Position numbers and translations under genes: made by a program. From contig CM054058.1 of assembly GCA_028641055.1 (NCBI GenBank), forward strand, positions 234,587,551-234,651,550: a stretch of DNA of 64,000 nucleotides, read 5' to 3'. Positions 10,461 to 22,883 of the stretch are shown here, one piece after another; the stretch's first letter is position 1; the number at the start of each line of letters is the position of its first letter. The notes under the pieces were generated by a model that saw only the letters and a list, made by a program, of their open reading frames with translations, ran no database searches and was not told the origin of the DNA. Source of the DNA: Alopecurus myosuroides. Its lineage: Eukaryota > Streptophyta > Magnoliopsida > Poales > Poaceae.

Positions 10461-13167
10461 AGCATCCCCAAGCTTAGTTCCTACTCGTCTTCGAGTAGGT
10501 AAACGATAAAACAATAAGTTCTGGGGTGACATGCTACTAACATAAACTTGATCAATCTAATGTAAAAGCATATGCTCGCTGAGATCATAAAACTTTAAAC
10601 ACATGCATGATAAATAAAACTTTAATAATAAAGCATAGCAATTACTTTGCATCACGAAGAGTAACTCAAATAAAGGATCATGAATAATAATGCAAAGAAA
10701 GGTAAACATTTGTTTCAGGTATAGAGAAAGCATGGCAAAGTGATATTTCGATAGTCCTTACGAGTGGGGCAAAACATAAATGCCAGGACACCTTCAAAGT
10801 TCATGAAGAAGACTAGAACAAATAATTAAAGAACAAATAATATCACATCATGAAGTAATTATTGATGCTCATGGGACAAATGCACATAGAACTCAGAATG
10901 GCAAAAAATGCTCTCTCAACTGTGCATAAAGTTAGAAGATGGAGACTCAATATAAAAGTAAAAGAAATGCCCTTTGCAGAGGGAAGCAGGGATCACTCAT
11001 GTGCTAGAGCTTTTATTTTATTAAACAGAGGTATTAAAAGTTTGACACTCCTCCCATCCATCTTTCACAAATCATGGCTAACCGAATCCTCGGGTGCCTG
11101 CCAACAATCACATACCATGGAGGAGTGTCTATATTTTGGGAGATGTATGCTAATGTCAACAAATGGTAAACAAAAAATACAGTACATCACAAGCCAACTA
11201 GATTTACAAGAGCGTCTCCCATGGTAAAGGACGCAACTGGTGTAGAAGGTCATCCCTGTTTCTCTTTTGTTTACACAGTTATGCTTTGACTGATAAATCA
11301 GGGGCAAAAATAGTGAAGAGAATTTGTTTGTATTAATTTGGGGCTGGGCACCCCGCTGCCAACTCTTCTATCATTTGGATAAGCGGATGAAGCCACTAGT
11401 CCAGGGTGTGAAATCCAACCAACAAGTGAGATAAATATTCTCTATTTACGCCCTCATGAGCAAAAATAGGAACATAAAGCAGGAGTATTTTTTTAAGGTT
11501 TTAAAGGTAACACATGAGCAATTTACTTGGAATGGCAGTTAAATACCACATGTAGGTAGGTATGGTGGACACAATGGGTATACTTTGGTTTAAGGGAGTT
11601 TGGATGCACGAGTAGAGCTCATACTTAGTACAGGTGGAGGCTACAAAAAGACTGGGAGCGACAAATCAAGAGAGCATAAGAGCCATAATCATGCATAGCG
11701 ACATAAGCATCATTAATTAAAACATAAGCAGTATCAAAAGTTCAAAAACTAAGTGTTCATGGAGGCTATTCGTGACTGGTTTGTAGTCATAAACATGGTG
11801 TGAGCATGCGCCAAGTCAACCAAATATATCATTCGAAAGAGAATACCATATATTGATGCTTTACTATGACAAAAACAACTCATGAATCTTTTAATACATA
11901 TTAAACACTCTCAGCTATCTGAGTCTAATCATGCTACTCAATAACCACAAGTATTTAAAACTAAAATAACATTTAGCATGGCATGAAAAAGTTCTAGCCA
12001 CAGTCTATACAAGCTTCTACTAGTACTGTTATAAATTCTACTTCAAGCAGCAGTTTTCTTTCTCCCAACAAGCACCATACAAAACATGATTTAACAAAAA
12101 AATACTCTTATGATAAAGCAAGCTAACATGAGAGTACTCAAATACTACTACTAAAACTAATAGCTCTGGTAAGAGATGCATGCAAAACAGGAGCTGAATA
12201 AATGCAGCAGCCAAACAGAGGCTAAGAATACAATGTATTCTCATGAAAAAGCGAGCGTGTCACTCTCCAATAAGAGAATGTTGGGGTCCAACCAAGCTTA
12301 TTATGAAAGTAAAAACAAACTTAAAGAAAAGTCAAAAGAAAACTGAAAACAAAAATAAAAGACGCTCCAAGCAAAGCACATAAGATGCGACCGAATAAAA
12401 ATATAGTTTCACTAGAAGTGACCTGATAATTTGTTGATAAAGAAGGGGAAGCCTTGGGCATCCCCAAGCTTAAACGCTAGAGTCTTCTTGGATTTTTCTT
12501 GGATGTACCACCGAGGCATCCCCAAGCTTAGGCTTTTCACTCTTCTTGATCACATCATATCATCCTCTTCTCTTGATCCTTGAAAACTTCCTTCACATCA
12601 AAATTCTCACAATCTTCATTAGCAACGTTAGTGCAATTGAAATAATAAATTCACACGGTTCAGTTTCAACAAAATTCTAACACTCAAAAACACATTAGCT
12701 ACTGTCACAACTTCTTTCAAAACTCTTTTTCTTAAAAGAACACCAAAATAAAGAGATTAAGATGCAAATGTGATAAATGGCAGAAATCTGTCAAAACAGA
12801 ACAGCAGGTAAAGATCGATTTTTTCAAAAATCTTCTGTTGCTCAAATAAAACAGTGGTCTTCTAAGAAAATTTTATTATATAACTCAGGATTAAGCACAA
12901 AAAATCTCAGGTCATTTTTAATTTTCTGTGATTTTTAACGGAATTAACAGTGGACAGAAGAAATCTGTTTCCTGCGCAGAAATCCGAAATATAGGCTCAA
13001 CTTTCCACTAGAGGCTTTACTTGGCTCAACAAAAACTAAAAAGAAAAGATACAGCGGGTTTATAAGGAAATATAAAACACCCAGGTGCAAAGCACACCAA
13101 AGAAAACGGGTTCAACACAGCGAAATAAAACGTGTTGTCTCCCGGTTGTGCTTTTCTTTAACGCCTT
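10461..13167 (-). other. B 3' noncoding region
   Basis: About 2.7 kb between the ORF and the 3' LTR hold no credible gene. It starts, on the minus-strand 3' side, with the polypurine tract AAGCTTGGGGATGCT (10461-10475). A second CATCCCCAAGCTTA occurs at 12458-12472 and a third at 12517-12531. The part around 11250-11480 is the inverse of 17440-17640 in A and is also present near 26050-26280 in H, so these elements share an untranslated 3' segment. Confidence 0.6.
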
Positions 13168-14409
13168 TCAGCTAGGCATAAAAGGGGTGGAATCACGTGG
13201 ATGCTCACATAAGAAATATGAATTGAAGCAAAAGAGAGAATCATGAAGAAAATATAAAACAAATTTAAGTCTAACCCACTTCCTGTAAAGAAATAAATTA
13301 AAGAAGCTCAAACTAGAAATCATGTGAAGGTAAAACAAGAGCAACTTCAAAACTTTCAACAAAAAGAGAGGTGTTTTAGTAACATGAAAATTCCTACAAC
13401 CATATTTTCCTATGTCATAATAATTTTCAGTAGCATCATGAACAAACTCAACAATATAATTATCACATAAAGCATGTTTGTTATGGTCTAAAAGCACACA
13501 ATTTACATCAAGCTAAAAAATAGTGGGATCAAAATTTAAAACCAGCTCCTCTTCTTTCCCACTTTTAGCAATAGCAGAACAAGATAATTGATCACTCATA
13601 AAAGATATAGGACACATTATAGCAATAGGTAGCATTATGATTTATAACATCAAGTAGCATAGGACCATCATCAAGAGCATTATCATAAGATTTATCCAAG
13701 TAGCATGGATTATCATAAATAACAGCAACAATATCATTCTCACAAGTTTCATTCATAGTAGTATCAAGGTCACAAGTATAGCAAGTATCAATTTTATCAA
13801 ATAATGTATGAGTTAAAGAGTTACTATAATTTGGAGGTAGACATGGGTAGCTCCATTCTTCCTCCTCCTGATCATCACTCTCCTCCTCTTTTTCATCCAA
13901 TGAGCTTCCAGATTCAGTAGTTTCCTCTTCCATAGGTTCCTGCAAGGCATTAGTACCTTCCTTAGGTTGAGGGAATTTATTAAGATATTCCATTATGTAG
14001 TAATTAGCATCCTTGTAATTATCAAAGCAATATTCAAGTATAGCATAAATCTCATATTTATAAGGTGCATCATCAATACTTTCAAGCAAATAGGCAATTT
14101 CGAATGCACCCTTCCAAGCAATAAATTCTGCAGTTTGTTACACATCATATAATTCATAATTTCCCTTAACATAAGAAGATATGGTAACATTATCATTATA
14201 CTCACATTGAAAAGGGAGGTGTGTATACCTCCTATAGCAACAAAATTTATCAAAGCAATAAGTAACATTATAAGTAGAGCACAAGTTTTTAGCATAGTCA
14301 TGCAATTTATTAATTTGCAGTGTTCCTTATAATGTTTTTGTTGTTCATCCGTGAACCCACCTTGCCTAAAAGATCTAGTTTCAAAGACATCAAACATTGT
14401 AGCAAGCAT
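13168..14409 (-). pseudogene. B: acidic gag-like ORF of unknown function
   Basis: The longest frame is 13592-14089 (165 residues). It is highly acidic, with a Glu/Asp run around EEESDDQEEEEWSYPCLPP and the phrases NYKDANYYIMEYLNKFPQP and DNPCYLDKSYDNALDDGP. A flanking frame (13993-14409) contains FDVFETRSFRQGGFTDEQQ and a further one (13168-13497) continues downstream, so the original protein was longer and is now frameshifted. No catalytic motif is visible. The position directly after the PBS fits a gag-like product that marks the RNA for packaging. I do not recognise a named domain. Confidence 0.5.
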
Positions 14410-14601
14410 GATAAAGCAAAAATAGCAAGTGAAAGCTTCACTTGAAAATACTTGAGTTGCCCTTTTATGCCATAAAGCAAACTATTTTTTTTGTGTGTTT
14501 TTGATAAAGAGAAGAAAAACAAGACATAAACAAAAAACAAGACAATAAACAAAATAAAGAGGTTGAGAGTGAGAGACTCCCCTTGCCAAAAGACTTCCTT
14601 C

Positions 14602-14619
14602 TCCCCGGCAACGGCGCCA
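14602..14619 (-). promoter_or_regulatory. B primer-binding site, tRNA-Asp type
   Basis: On the minus strand it reads TGGCGCCGTTGCCGGGGA, the perfect complement of a plant tRNA-Asp 3' end as used by Athila-type elements. Ten bases separate it from the LTR. Confidence 0.92.
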
Positions 14620-14629
14620 GAAAAACCCT

Positions 14630-16203
14630 TGCTATGTGTTGTTGGGAACCCCAAGAGGAGGGTGTGATGAGCACATCGGTAGAGTTTTCCCCTTAGTTAA
14701 GAACCAGGGTTATCAATCTAGTAGGATAAAGAGAATCTTCGGAAGGTTGATGCCACTGATGGTGCTACTGGCGCTTCACCGGTGTCAGCAACAACGTGGA
14801 ACCTGCACACAACACAACCAAAATACTTTGCCCCATTGGTACAGTGAGGTTGTCAATCTCACCGGTCTTGCTGAAAACAAAGATTAGACGTATAGTGTGG
14901 AAAATAGTGTATGCTTGCAGTAAGTAAAGAAAGCAGGAAAATGTTGTGGTTTGTTTAACAGTGTGGAAAAATGGACCAGGGTTCATAGTTTCACTAGTGG
15001 TGTCTCTCTATAATATATAGAATGCTAGGTGAACAAATTACAGCTGGGCAATTAACAAATAGAGGTTGCACAGTAGTGCAAAATATGACATGAAGATTAC
15101 TATGATATTTAGTGCGGACATTACAACAAGATACATAGACCGACATACATATTCATCTATGACTAATAATCCACCCTCAGGTTATCATCCGAACCCCCTT
15201 AGGTATTAAGTTGCAAGCAACAAATAATTGCATTAAACAAAGTGTGTAATGTAAGCAATGATTATGCACGCGGCACTCTCACCGTTGTTTTCTTCCTAAT
15301 GGCAACAACACATCCCCACTTCACGTTTCTGTCACTCGAGCAAGGCAACAAAGAGACATGAACCCACTATCAAGCATAAATACTCCCTCTTGGAGTCACT
15401 AGCAACTACTTGGCTAGAGCAACCACTAGCAACAGAAAGCATGCAAGATCACAAATAACATATGCAAATAAAGACTATAATCAACTTTGCATAAGGTCAA
15501 TATTCATTGGATCCCAGCAAACACAACATATAGAATTACATAAGATCAATCTCGATCATGATAGGCAGATCACGAGATCTAAACATGGAGGCATATGAGG
15601 AGAAGACAACCATCTAGCTACAACTACGAACCCGTAGTCCAAGGATGAACTACTCACGCATCACTCCGGAGGCAGGCATGGTGATGTAGAAGCCTCCAGT
15701 GATGATTTCCTCTCCGGCAGGGTGCCGGAAAACAGCTTCAAAACCCTCTCGATCTGGGTTTGACGGTGATAGCGGCTGCAGAAGTTTTTCGGGGATTTTG
15801 ATCAGATGCCTAGGGTTTTCCATCTAGGGGTTTAAATAGGCGAAAGGGCAAAGGCGATGGAGGCCAGGGGAGCCCACACCCATAGCTGTCACGGCCAAGG
15901 GGGGGCGCCACCCTATGGTGTGGCCCCCCTGTTGCCCCTCTTCAACTCCTCTTCGGTGTTCTGGATCCTTCCGGGGAAAATAGGAACTTCGGGCTTTGTG
16001 GGGTCCAATTCCGAGAATGTTTGTAGAACAACTTTTCTGAAACCAAAAACAGTAGAAAACAGGGAACTGGCACTTGGCATCTTGTTAATAGGTTAGTCCC
16101 AAAAAATGTATAAAAATGCTATAAATAAGGGAGAAAACAAGTAGCAATTGGCAAAATATGATCATGGAGCATCAGAAATTATAGATACGTTGGAGACGTA
16201 TCA
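14630..16203 (-). repeat. B 5' LTR
   Basis: This is the promoter-bearing LTR, 1574 bp. It matches the left LTR throughout, including the palindromic module at 15867-15942 and a TATTTAAA box on the minus strand near 15831. It is followed on the gag side by the PBS at 14602-14619. Confidence 0.9.
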
Positions 16204-18395
16204 CCCCCGAGGTCCGTATATCGTTTTCTCGTCGTGTTTCTGTTTCGAGTTGTTTTCCTGTCAGGAGTTCGGAGTTTCTAGGTCAATATGTCCTCCTTTA
16301 GCTCTAGTATTGAGGATTACGCTGCACGTCGTCTTCAACAAATCCAGCAAGACATCAACGAGGGTGCTTTCGCGGGATGGGCGACTGGAGGAAGAGATAG
16401 ATGCAAGGAGGGAAGACATGGTTAACAGTTTGAGGGAAGAGATCCGAAGGGCTGCATCAGCACCAACGAGCAACCCCACCTTTGTGGGATCCATTAACCC
16501 TCAGCGTCGCTACTCTCATAATGTGCAGGGGACCGTGCCTCAGGATCAAGACCCCAAAGTGTTCCCTGTGATAGCTGAAGCACACCGGGTTGCCGATCAA
16601 TTCTGCGAGCAATATCGTATTCTCAAGGCCGAGGTAGCAATTCTGGAAGCGGAAAACATTGAGCTTTGTTGTATCATCAAAGGCTTTCTGACTCCTCTCT
16701 GAGTGATTCCACCTTCACCACCACCGCCGCAGAATTGATTCGTCATTGGTATTGGCATCCCCTTGGCTTGTTCCAAGCTTGGGAGGGTGCCGCGGTATCA
16801 CATCACTATCTTTCATCTTTTTACTTTTTCAGTAGAGTCATATCATGAGTAGAGAAGTTATCATATAGGATGGTTTGCAATATGGAAGTGTCTCTCCTTA
16901 GTTGGTCATCGTTGTATCCCTTGGTGTGAGTTGCCGGTTTGAAATATTAATGAGAAGTTTCATCATTTACTTTATGCACACATTATTTTAGTTTTCAATT
17001 TCTATCATATGGTTGAGCTTAGTGTTAGTATTTGGTATCACTCTCGAGATCATCAAGTTAATCTAGTTGGTTTTGGCAAACTTAGCTTGGGTCAGTAGAA
17101 ATAATAATTTGAGATGCTAGTTTAAGAAAGTGGAATTTGCTTATTAGCGCATAAACTTAGTATTCACAAGTTAAGATCACTTGGGATTTCAATGAAGATT
17201 GCATGATTGGTTTCATCATATGTATATTTGTTTGTTTTCCCTCGACTCTTATGCTTGCTACCCAGCCTTGCTAGCCAAAAACCCCAAAACCTTGCATCCA
17301 AATCTTAAACCCCAAAACCTTGCCATTTGTGTCAACCATACCTTCCTACATGTGGTATTTCACCGCCACTCCAAGTAAATTGCTCATGTGCTACCTTTAA
17401 AACTTTCAAATTACTCCTGTTTTGTGTTCCTATTTTAGCTCATGAGGACGCAAATAGAGAATCTTTATCTCACTTGTTGATTGGACTCATACACCTGGAC
17501 TAGTGGCTTCATCCGCTTATCCGAATGCTAGAAGAGCTGGCAGCGGGGTTCCCAGCCCCAAATAATAATACAAATTATCTTCACTCTTTTATCAGTCAAA
17601 GCATAATTGTGTAAACAAAAGAGAAGAGGGATGACCTTCTATACCAGTTGCGTCCTTCTATGGGAGCCGCTCTTGTGAGCCTAGTTGGCTTGTGACATAC
17701 TGTATTTTCTGTTTGCCATTCGTTTACATAAGTATACACCTATCTCAAAATTTAGACACTCCTCCACGGTTTGTGATTGTTGATAGGCACCCGAGGATTC
17801 GGTTAGCCATGGTTTATTAAAATAAAAGCTCTAGCACATGAGTGATCAATGCTTCCCTCTGCGAAGGGCCTATCTTTTACTTTTATGTTGAGTCAGTAAA
17901 CCTATTTCCTTCTGTCTCCAGCAATCATTTGAGCTGTTGTGATCACACCATCTATATGTTGATGTATTCAATCATGTTTTCTATACTTCTTTGTTTAGCA
18001 CATGCTTTATTATCTGAATGAATAATACTTTGAAAGCTATGAATCACTGTAAAAGAGTTGTTACAATTAAACATGTTAAGCTCTACAATAAAAGCCCAGT
18101 TATAAAGACTTCACCTAACACAAGTATGATATCATTAAATGTTCTCTGACCAAGAACAAAGTTTGCCATCACCAATTTTGATTCTCTCTTTTGCATCTTT
18201 GTTTGTGACTTCCATTACTCGTTTCAAGTTAAGATATATGAGAGGAAGTTGCTGTCTATAATGATTTGTGCATAGATAAATGTGATGCTTCTTGTTCGTA
18301 TTTTATTTGTCGACTCTTCACTCCATAAACTTGTGGTCATGTTTACTGAGTTCAGTTTCGCTTGGCGACAAGCGAGGTCTGAGCTTGGGGGGAGT
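16204..18395 (+). mobile_element. A (right part): third ORF, 3' noncoding DNA and polypurine tract
   Basis: It continues A after B. A short decayed ORF follows pol (16289-16702; separate entry). Positions 16703-18380 show no protein and share sequence with the 3' noncoding parts of B and H (for example GATAAGCGGATGAAGCCACT on the minus strand near 17505-17525). The tract GAGCTTGGGGGGAGT at 18381-18395 is the plus-strand primer and touches the 3' LTR. Confidence 0.8.
16289..16702 (+). pseudogene. A: ORF downstream of pol, coiled-coil type
   Basis: A likely start at 16289 gives MSSFSSSIEDYAARRLQQI, which leaves frame after about 35 codons. The rest is in a second frame, RLEEEIDARREDMVNSLREE...AEVAILEAENIELCC, ending with a stop at 16700-16702. 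The heptad-like Leu/Ile/Glu pattern suggests a coiled coil. Its place after integrase is that of the optional extra ORF of Athila-like elements, which in some members is env-like. Here there is no signal peptide or membrane segment, so I do not call it env. One frameshift makes it a pseudogene. Confidence 0.45.
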
Positions 18396-19908
18396 TGATA
18401 CGTCCATTTTGCATCACTATTTTATATCATAAATTTCTGTTATTCATTGATATATTTCATGTTATGATGCATCCTTTATGTTATTTTATCTTATTTTGCA
18501 TGTTTCGTAATTTTTGGAGAATAAACACCGGGACCAGAAATCTGATGGAAAAAGCACCGTCGAGATACCATATTTCAGAAGATCAGAAGAAGAAGGGGGA
18601 CATCCGAGGTGTCATAGAATTCCATAGGAGGAGTCCAGCTAGAAGGAGAGCCAGAGGGGGCCACCAGGGGCCCACACCATGAGGTGGCGCGCCCCTGGCC
18701 GCGCCACTAGGTGGTGTGGCCACCCTGGCCCACCCATGGTGGATATTTTTGGCGTACTTGGCCCCGAGGGAACCCTAAGCCTCATACCATCGTTGAAGAT
18801 TTATTTCGCCGCCGCCTCAGGGCGGAAAAAAACCGAGAGAGAAAAGCTCTCTGGCAGGGAGAAATCTGCCGGGGAAATTCCTCTCCGGAGAGGGGAAATC
18901 ACCGCCATCGTCACTGTCATCACTCTGGGCATCATCAAGATAGTCATCATTATCACCATCATCATCATCATCATCACCATCACCATCATCATCCACCGTC
19001 ACCCGCTGTAACAGTTAGGGGCCTCTACCGCTGTTTTACGTTAGATCTCTTTCCCGGTGTGGATTACTTGTTAGTAGTTGATGCTTGTGAGGTTTATCGA
19101 TGTTTTCACTTTATGACTGGATTGTTATCATCCATTATATCACCTCTGATTATGATCCATATGATGTCTTGTGAGTAGTTCGTGTTGTTCTTGAGGACAT
19201 GGGAGAAGTCAAGTTGTTAGCAGTGAAGTAATGTCGAATAATATTTAATGTTTGATATTTAAGTTGTGGTGTTATTCTCCTAGTGGTGTCATGTGAACGT
19301 AGAATACATGATACTTCTCCATTTATGGGCCTAAGGGAATGCATCGTGTATTTGGCTACTAATTGTGGGGTCGCCGGAGTGACAGAAACCTAAACCCCCG
19401 TTAGGAAACCATTACACGAGGGAGCGTAGGATCCCGGAGTTTAAAGTTGTGGTTAGATTTATTTCTTAATTACTTTCTTGTAGTTGCGGATGCTTGCAGG
19501 GGGTATAATCACAATTATGTATTAGTCTTGGATGGGACGGTACATTAGCATAGGTTCACCCACACAACACTTATCAAAACACCTAAGATTATTCAGCTGC
19601 ATGGAAGAAAGCACTTGACAGAAACCTCCCGTGTGTCCACGAGAACGTTTTTTAATCATAAGTGAACCCACTTGCTTGTCCTTTGCTGAAGAAAGGATTA
19701 GGCCACTTGCTGCAATTATTACTACTTCATTTTATTTACTCACACTTTAGTTATCTGCAATATCAAAAAACCCTATAAATCTATCTTTCAGCATTTACAG
19801 TTATTCCTTCATCGAAACTGCTTGTCAACACCTTCTGCTCCTCGTTGGGTTCGACACTCTTATTTATCGAAAGTACTACGATACACCCCCTATACTTGTG
19901 GGTCATCA
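18396..19908 (+). repeat. A 3' LTR
   Basis: TGATACGTCC...GGGTCATCA, 1513 bp, directly after the polypurine tract. It contains the GC-rich palindromic module (18661-18740). Ends of this type are common in wheat-tribe gypsy elements. The base after it begins C+, so the target duplication cannot be tested. Confidence 0.88.
18940..18998 (+). repeat. CAT/CAC trinucleotide microsatellite in A LTR
   Basis: A run of ATC/CAC triplets within the LTR produces His-rich and Met-rich frames (18711-19178 and 18801-19002) that are not genes. Confidence 0.9.
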
Positions 19909-20631
19909 GTTCCATGTTATTTTCATGCCATATGCTACATGTTTTCGTTACACTTTATGTCAGTTTTATCAATTTCCCATACTAACCTATTGACAAGATG
20001 CCACAGAGCCAATTCCCTGTTTTCTGTTGTTTTTAGTTTCAGAAAAGTTGTTCTGGAAATATTCTCGAAATTGGAAAATTCGAAGCCCGAAAGTCTTAGA
20101 ATTCTTGAATATACCACTTCATCCCGAGAAACACCCAAGGCCGCCGTCATCGTCAACCCGAGATCGGGATGGTTCTGGAGCTCTCCCCGGCACCCCGCCC
20201 GGAGGGGAATTCATCACTGGAGGGGTCTACACCACCATGACCGCCTCCGGAGTGATGCGTGAGTAGTTCATCCTTGGACTACGGCTCCATAGCATTAGAT
20301 AGATGGTTGTACTCTCCATCTTATGCCTCATGTTTAGATCTTGTGAGCTGCCTCACATGATCGAGATCATATATTTGTAATGCTACATGTTGTGTTTGCT
20401 GGGATCCGATGATTATTGAATGCTACGTCTTTTGATTATCAATCTATCATGTTATCTTCATGTGTATGTTATTTATGATCTTGCATGCTCTCCGTTGCTA
20501 GTAGATGCTCTGGCCAAGTAGGTGCTAGTGATTCCAATTGGGAGTATTTATGCTCGATAGTGGGTTCATGCCTCCTTTGCTGCTGCACTTTTCACAACCT
20601 TTCTCTTGGGGTTTACCAACGTCAGCCATCA
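19909..20631 (+). repeat. C+: partial LTR with internal deletions
   Basis: It aligns with the inverse of C- (22884-24433). It lacks the first ~33 bases, starting at GTTCCATG. It also lacks the palindromic module, because the sequence jumps at about 20115 from ATTCTTGAATATA to CCACTTCATCC. A further few hundred bases are missing near 20585. It keeps the true end, AACGTCAGCCATCA. Confidence 0.8.
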
Positions 20632-21269
20632 GGGCCGGCGCGGGCATGCGCAGAGGCCGGCGAGCACACGAGGCAGACGACCTTCTAGGCCGGGGTTTCT
20701 GAAAAAACCATTTTTAGCTAATCCCCCCCTCCCCCCGTTTTTCTGACAAACTTAAATTTTATTTTAGCAAGTTTTGTTTGACTGTTTTGAATTCTTTTAA
20801 ACTTGACCATGTGCACCATTATACATGCATGTTTGTTGTGATATGCACTACAATGAAATGAGATGAGTATGATGATTTCCTTATACATCCAATGGGAAAA
20901 AATGAAAATTTCAAGCAAGCAACATTGGATGTAATATGGAATATGAAGAACGAATATGCATATGGGTTAAACGCCAAATGTCTTTTCAATATATTCTATA
21001 AGAAAACTAATTTTTTTGATTTGGGTGGTGGCCTTAGCCACCATGTATGAGTATGCTCGATATGACACCGCGAAGATATATCTTGGGTGCATTGTCGAAA
21101 ATCAGCATTGAAGCACATTGTGTCATTGAAATGACTATTATGCATGATTTGTTTATTTATGCATTATAGGAGTAGTGTTGACCCATTATTTGAGCTACAC
21201 TCCCCCTATGTCTATGTTTACATCTAAGAACCAAATAAGAGTCTAGTAGAGGTGTGTATGCAAGATTTC
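20632..21269 (-). other. Junction DNA and 3' side of copia element K
   Basis: No gene. It starts with a GC-rich scrap (20632-20700) of unknown origin and a C-rich run near 20725. TACACTCCCCCTATG at 21196-21210, read on the minus strand, is AGGGGGAG, a typical copia polypurine tract, followed by TGTAG as a possible LTR start. The K 3' LTR is therefore probably the AT-rich stretch below 21199, truncated on the left. Confidence 0.45.
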
Positions 21270-22883
21270 CAATCACCTAAAATTGCTTGCACATACAACG
21301 CTGAGCTCACTCCTCAATTGCTTGAATCTATTCTCATCTAGAGGCTTTGTGAGGATGTCGGAGAGTTGATCTTTAGTGTTGATATAGGAAAGTGAGATAT
21401 ATCCATTGGCCACATGATCATGAATGAAATGATACCGAATCTCAATATGTTTGGTCTTGCCATGAAGTACCGGATTGTGACCAAACTTTATAGCACTCTC
21501 ATTGTCACATAAAAGCGGCATTGTATTAATCTCAATTCCAAACTCCTTAAGACATTGCCTCATCCATAATAATTGAGAGCAACAACTTGCGGCGGAAATA
21601 TACCCCGCTTCCGTGGAGGAGGTGGCAACACATTTTTCTTCTTGGAATACCAACACACAAGTGACCTACCAAGGAATTGGAAAGCACCCGAGGTTGATTT
21701 TCTATCCACCTTGTCACCTCCCCAGTCTGCATCCGAATATCCCACAAGATCAAAACTATTATGTGATGGGTACCAAAGACCGTGATTGGAGTGTCAACCA
21801 AGTACCTAAGAATCCTCTTGACCGCAATCATATGGCTTTCCTTGGGGTTGGATTGAAATCTTGCACACAAACCCACACTAAACATAATATCCGGTATAGA
21901 TGCACAAAGATAAAACAAAGAGCCAATCATAGAACGGCAGAGTTTTGGATCAACGGTTATACCTTCGTGATCAATTTTAAGGTTCACGGTTGTTGACATG
22001 GGATATCCCAAGGGATTAACATTGATCATATCAAATTTCTTGAGCATGTCTTGAATATACTTTGCTTGACAAATGAAAGTTCCTTTGTAATATTGCTTTA
22101 TCTCAAAACCGAGAAAGAACTTCAATTCCCCCATCATAGACATTTCAAACTCACTTTTCATTAGTTTAGCAAATTGCTCTACAAAGGCCACGTTAGAAGA
22201 TCCAAATATAATATCATCAACATATACTTGACACACAAAGAAATGTCCATCTACACTTTTGGTAAAAAGTGTGGGATCGATTACCCCAAGTATGAAACCA
22301 CAATATACTAAGAACTCCTTTAGGTGATCGTACCACGCACGTGGGGCTTGTTTGAGGCCATACAAAGCCTTATGAAGTAAGTACACGTGATTGGGATACC
22401 TGGGATCTTCGAAATCCGGAGCTTGTTTAACATGTACCAACTCACTTAGAGGACCATTTATAAATGCACTTTTAACATCCATTTGATGCAATATGAAGTT
22501 ATGACTAGTGGCAAAAGCAAGTAATATACGAATGGGTTCAAGAATAGCTATGGGAGCGAAAGTTTCACCGTAGTCAAGTCCTTAGACTTGAGAGTAGACT
22601 TGAGCAACCAAACAAGCCTTCTTGCGAATCACTTGCCCATGAGAATCTTGCTTGTTCTTGAATACCCATTTTGCTCCAATGACATTATGATCCTTGGGTC
22701 TTTCCACTAGAGACTGTACTTTGTTTCTTTCAAAATTATGGAGCTCTTCATGCATAGCCTGAACCCAATCTTCATCTTCAAGAGCATCATACACTTTGGT
22801 AGGTTCAACATGAGAGACATAGGAGTGAAGACCACAAAACTTGAGCACTTGACCATGAGTGGATACACTTCTCCCCAAGCCAC
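21270..22883 (-). pseudogene. K: Ty1/copia reverse transcriptase and RNase H
   Basis: Copia Pol C-terminal half. The first segment (22582-22883) has YDALEDEDWVQAMHEEL and GAKWVFKNKQDSHG and ends in TAA at 22582-22584, where relatives have a Glu codon before GLDYGETFAP. The next frame (21547-22491) starts MDVKSAFINGPLSE, then ALYGLKQAPRAWYD, and the polymerase active site VYVDDIIFGSS. RNase H follows after a frame change near 21650, with STEAGYISAASCCSQLLW, CDNESAIK and KHIEIRYHFIHDHV. The left part is cut by C- at 22883/22884. Protease and integrase are absent from the window. Inactive. Confidence 0.88.

Larger units (their letters stand above)
8888..16203 (-). mobile_element. B: complete non-autonomous gypsy (Athila-like) element
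   Basis: It is a 7.3-kb element with two near-identical LTRs (8888-10460 and 14630-16203). CCCCC flanks both sides (8883-8887 and 16204-16208). There is a perfect 18-base tRNA-Asp-type PBS next to the right LTR, and a purine tract (minus strand AAGCTTGGGGATGCT) next to the left LTR. The orientation is therefore minus. The 4.2-kb interior has a gag-like acidic ORF but no protease, RT, RNase H or integrase, so B must have used enzymes from an autonomous relative, plausibly one like A. It interrupts A. Confidence 0.92.

Noticed and set aside
16289..16702. Envelope gene after pol in A
   Set aside because: No signal peptide, membrane segment or glycosylation-rich region; it reads as a decayed coiled coil.
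18711..19178. His-rich and Met-rich frames in A LTR
   Set aside because: Produced by the CAT/CAC microsatellite within the LTR.
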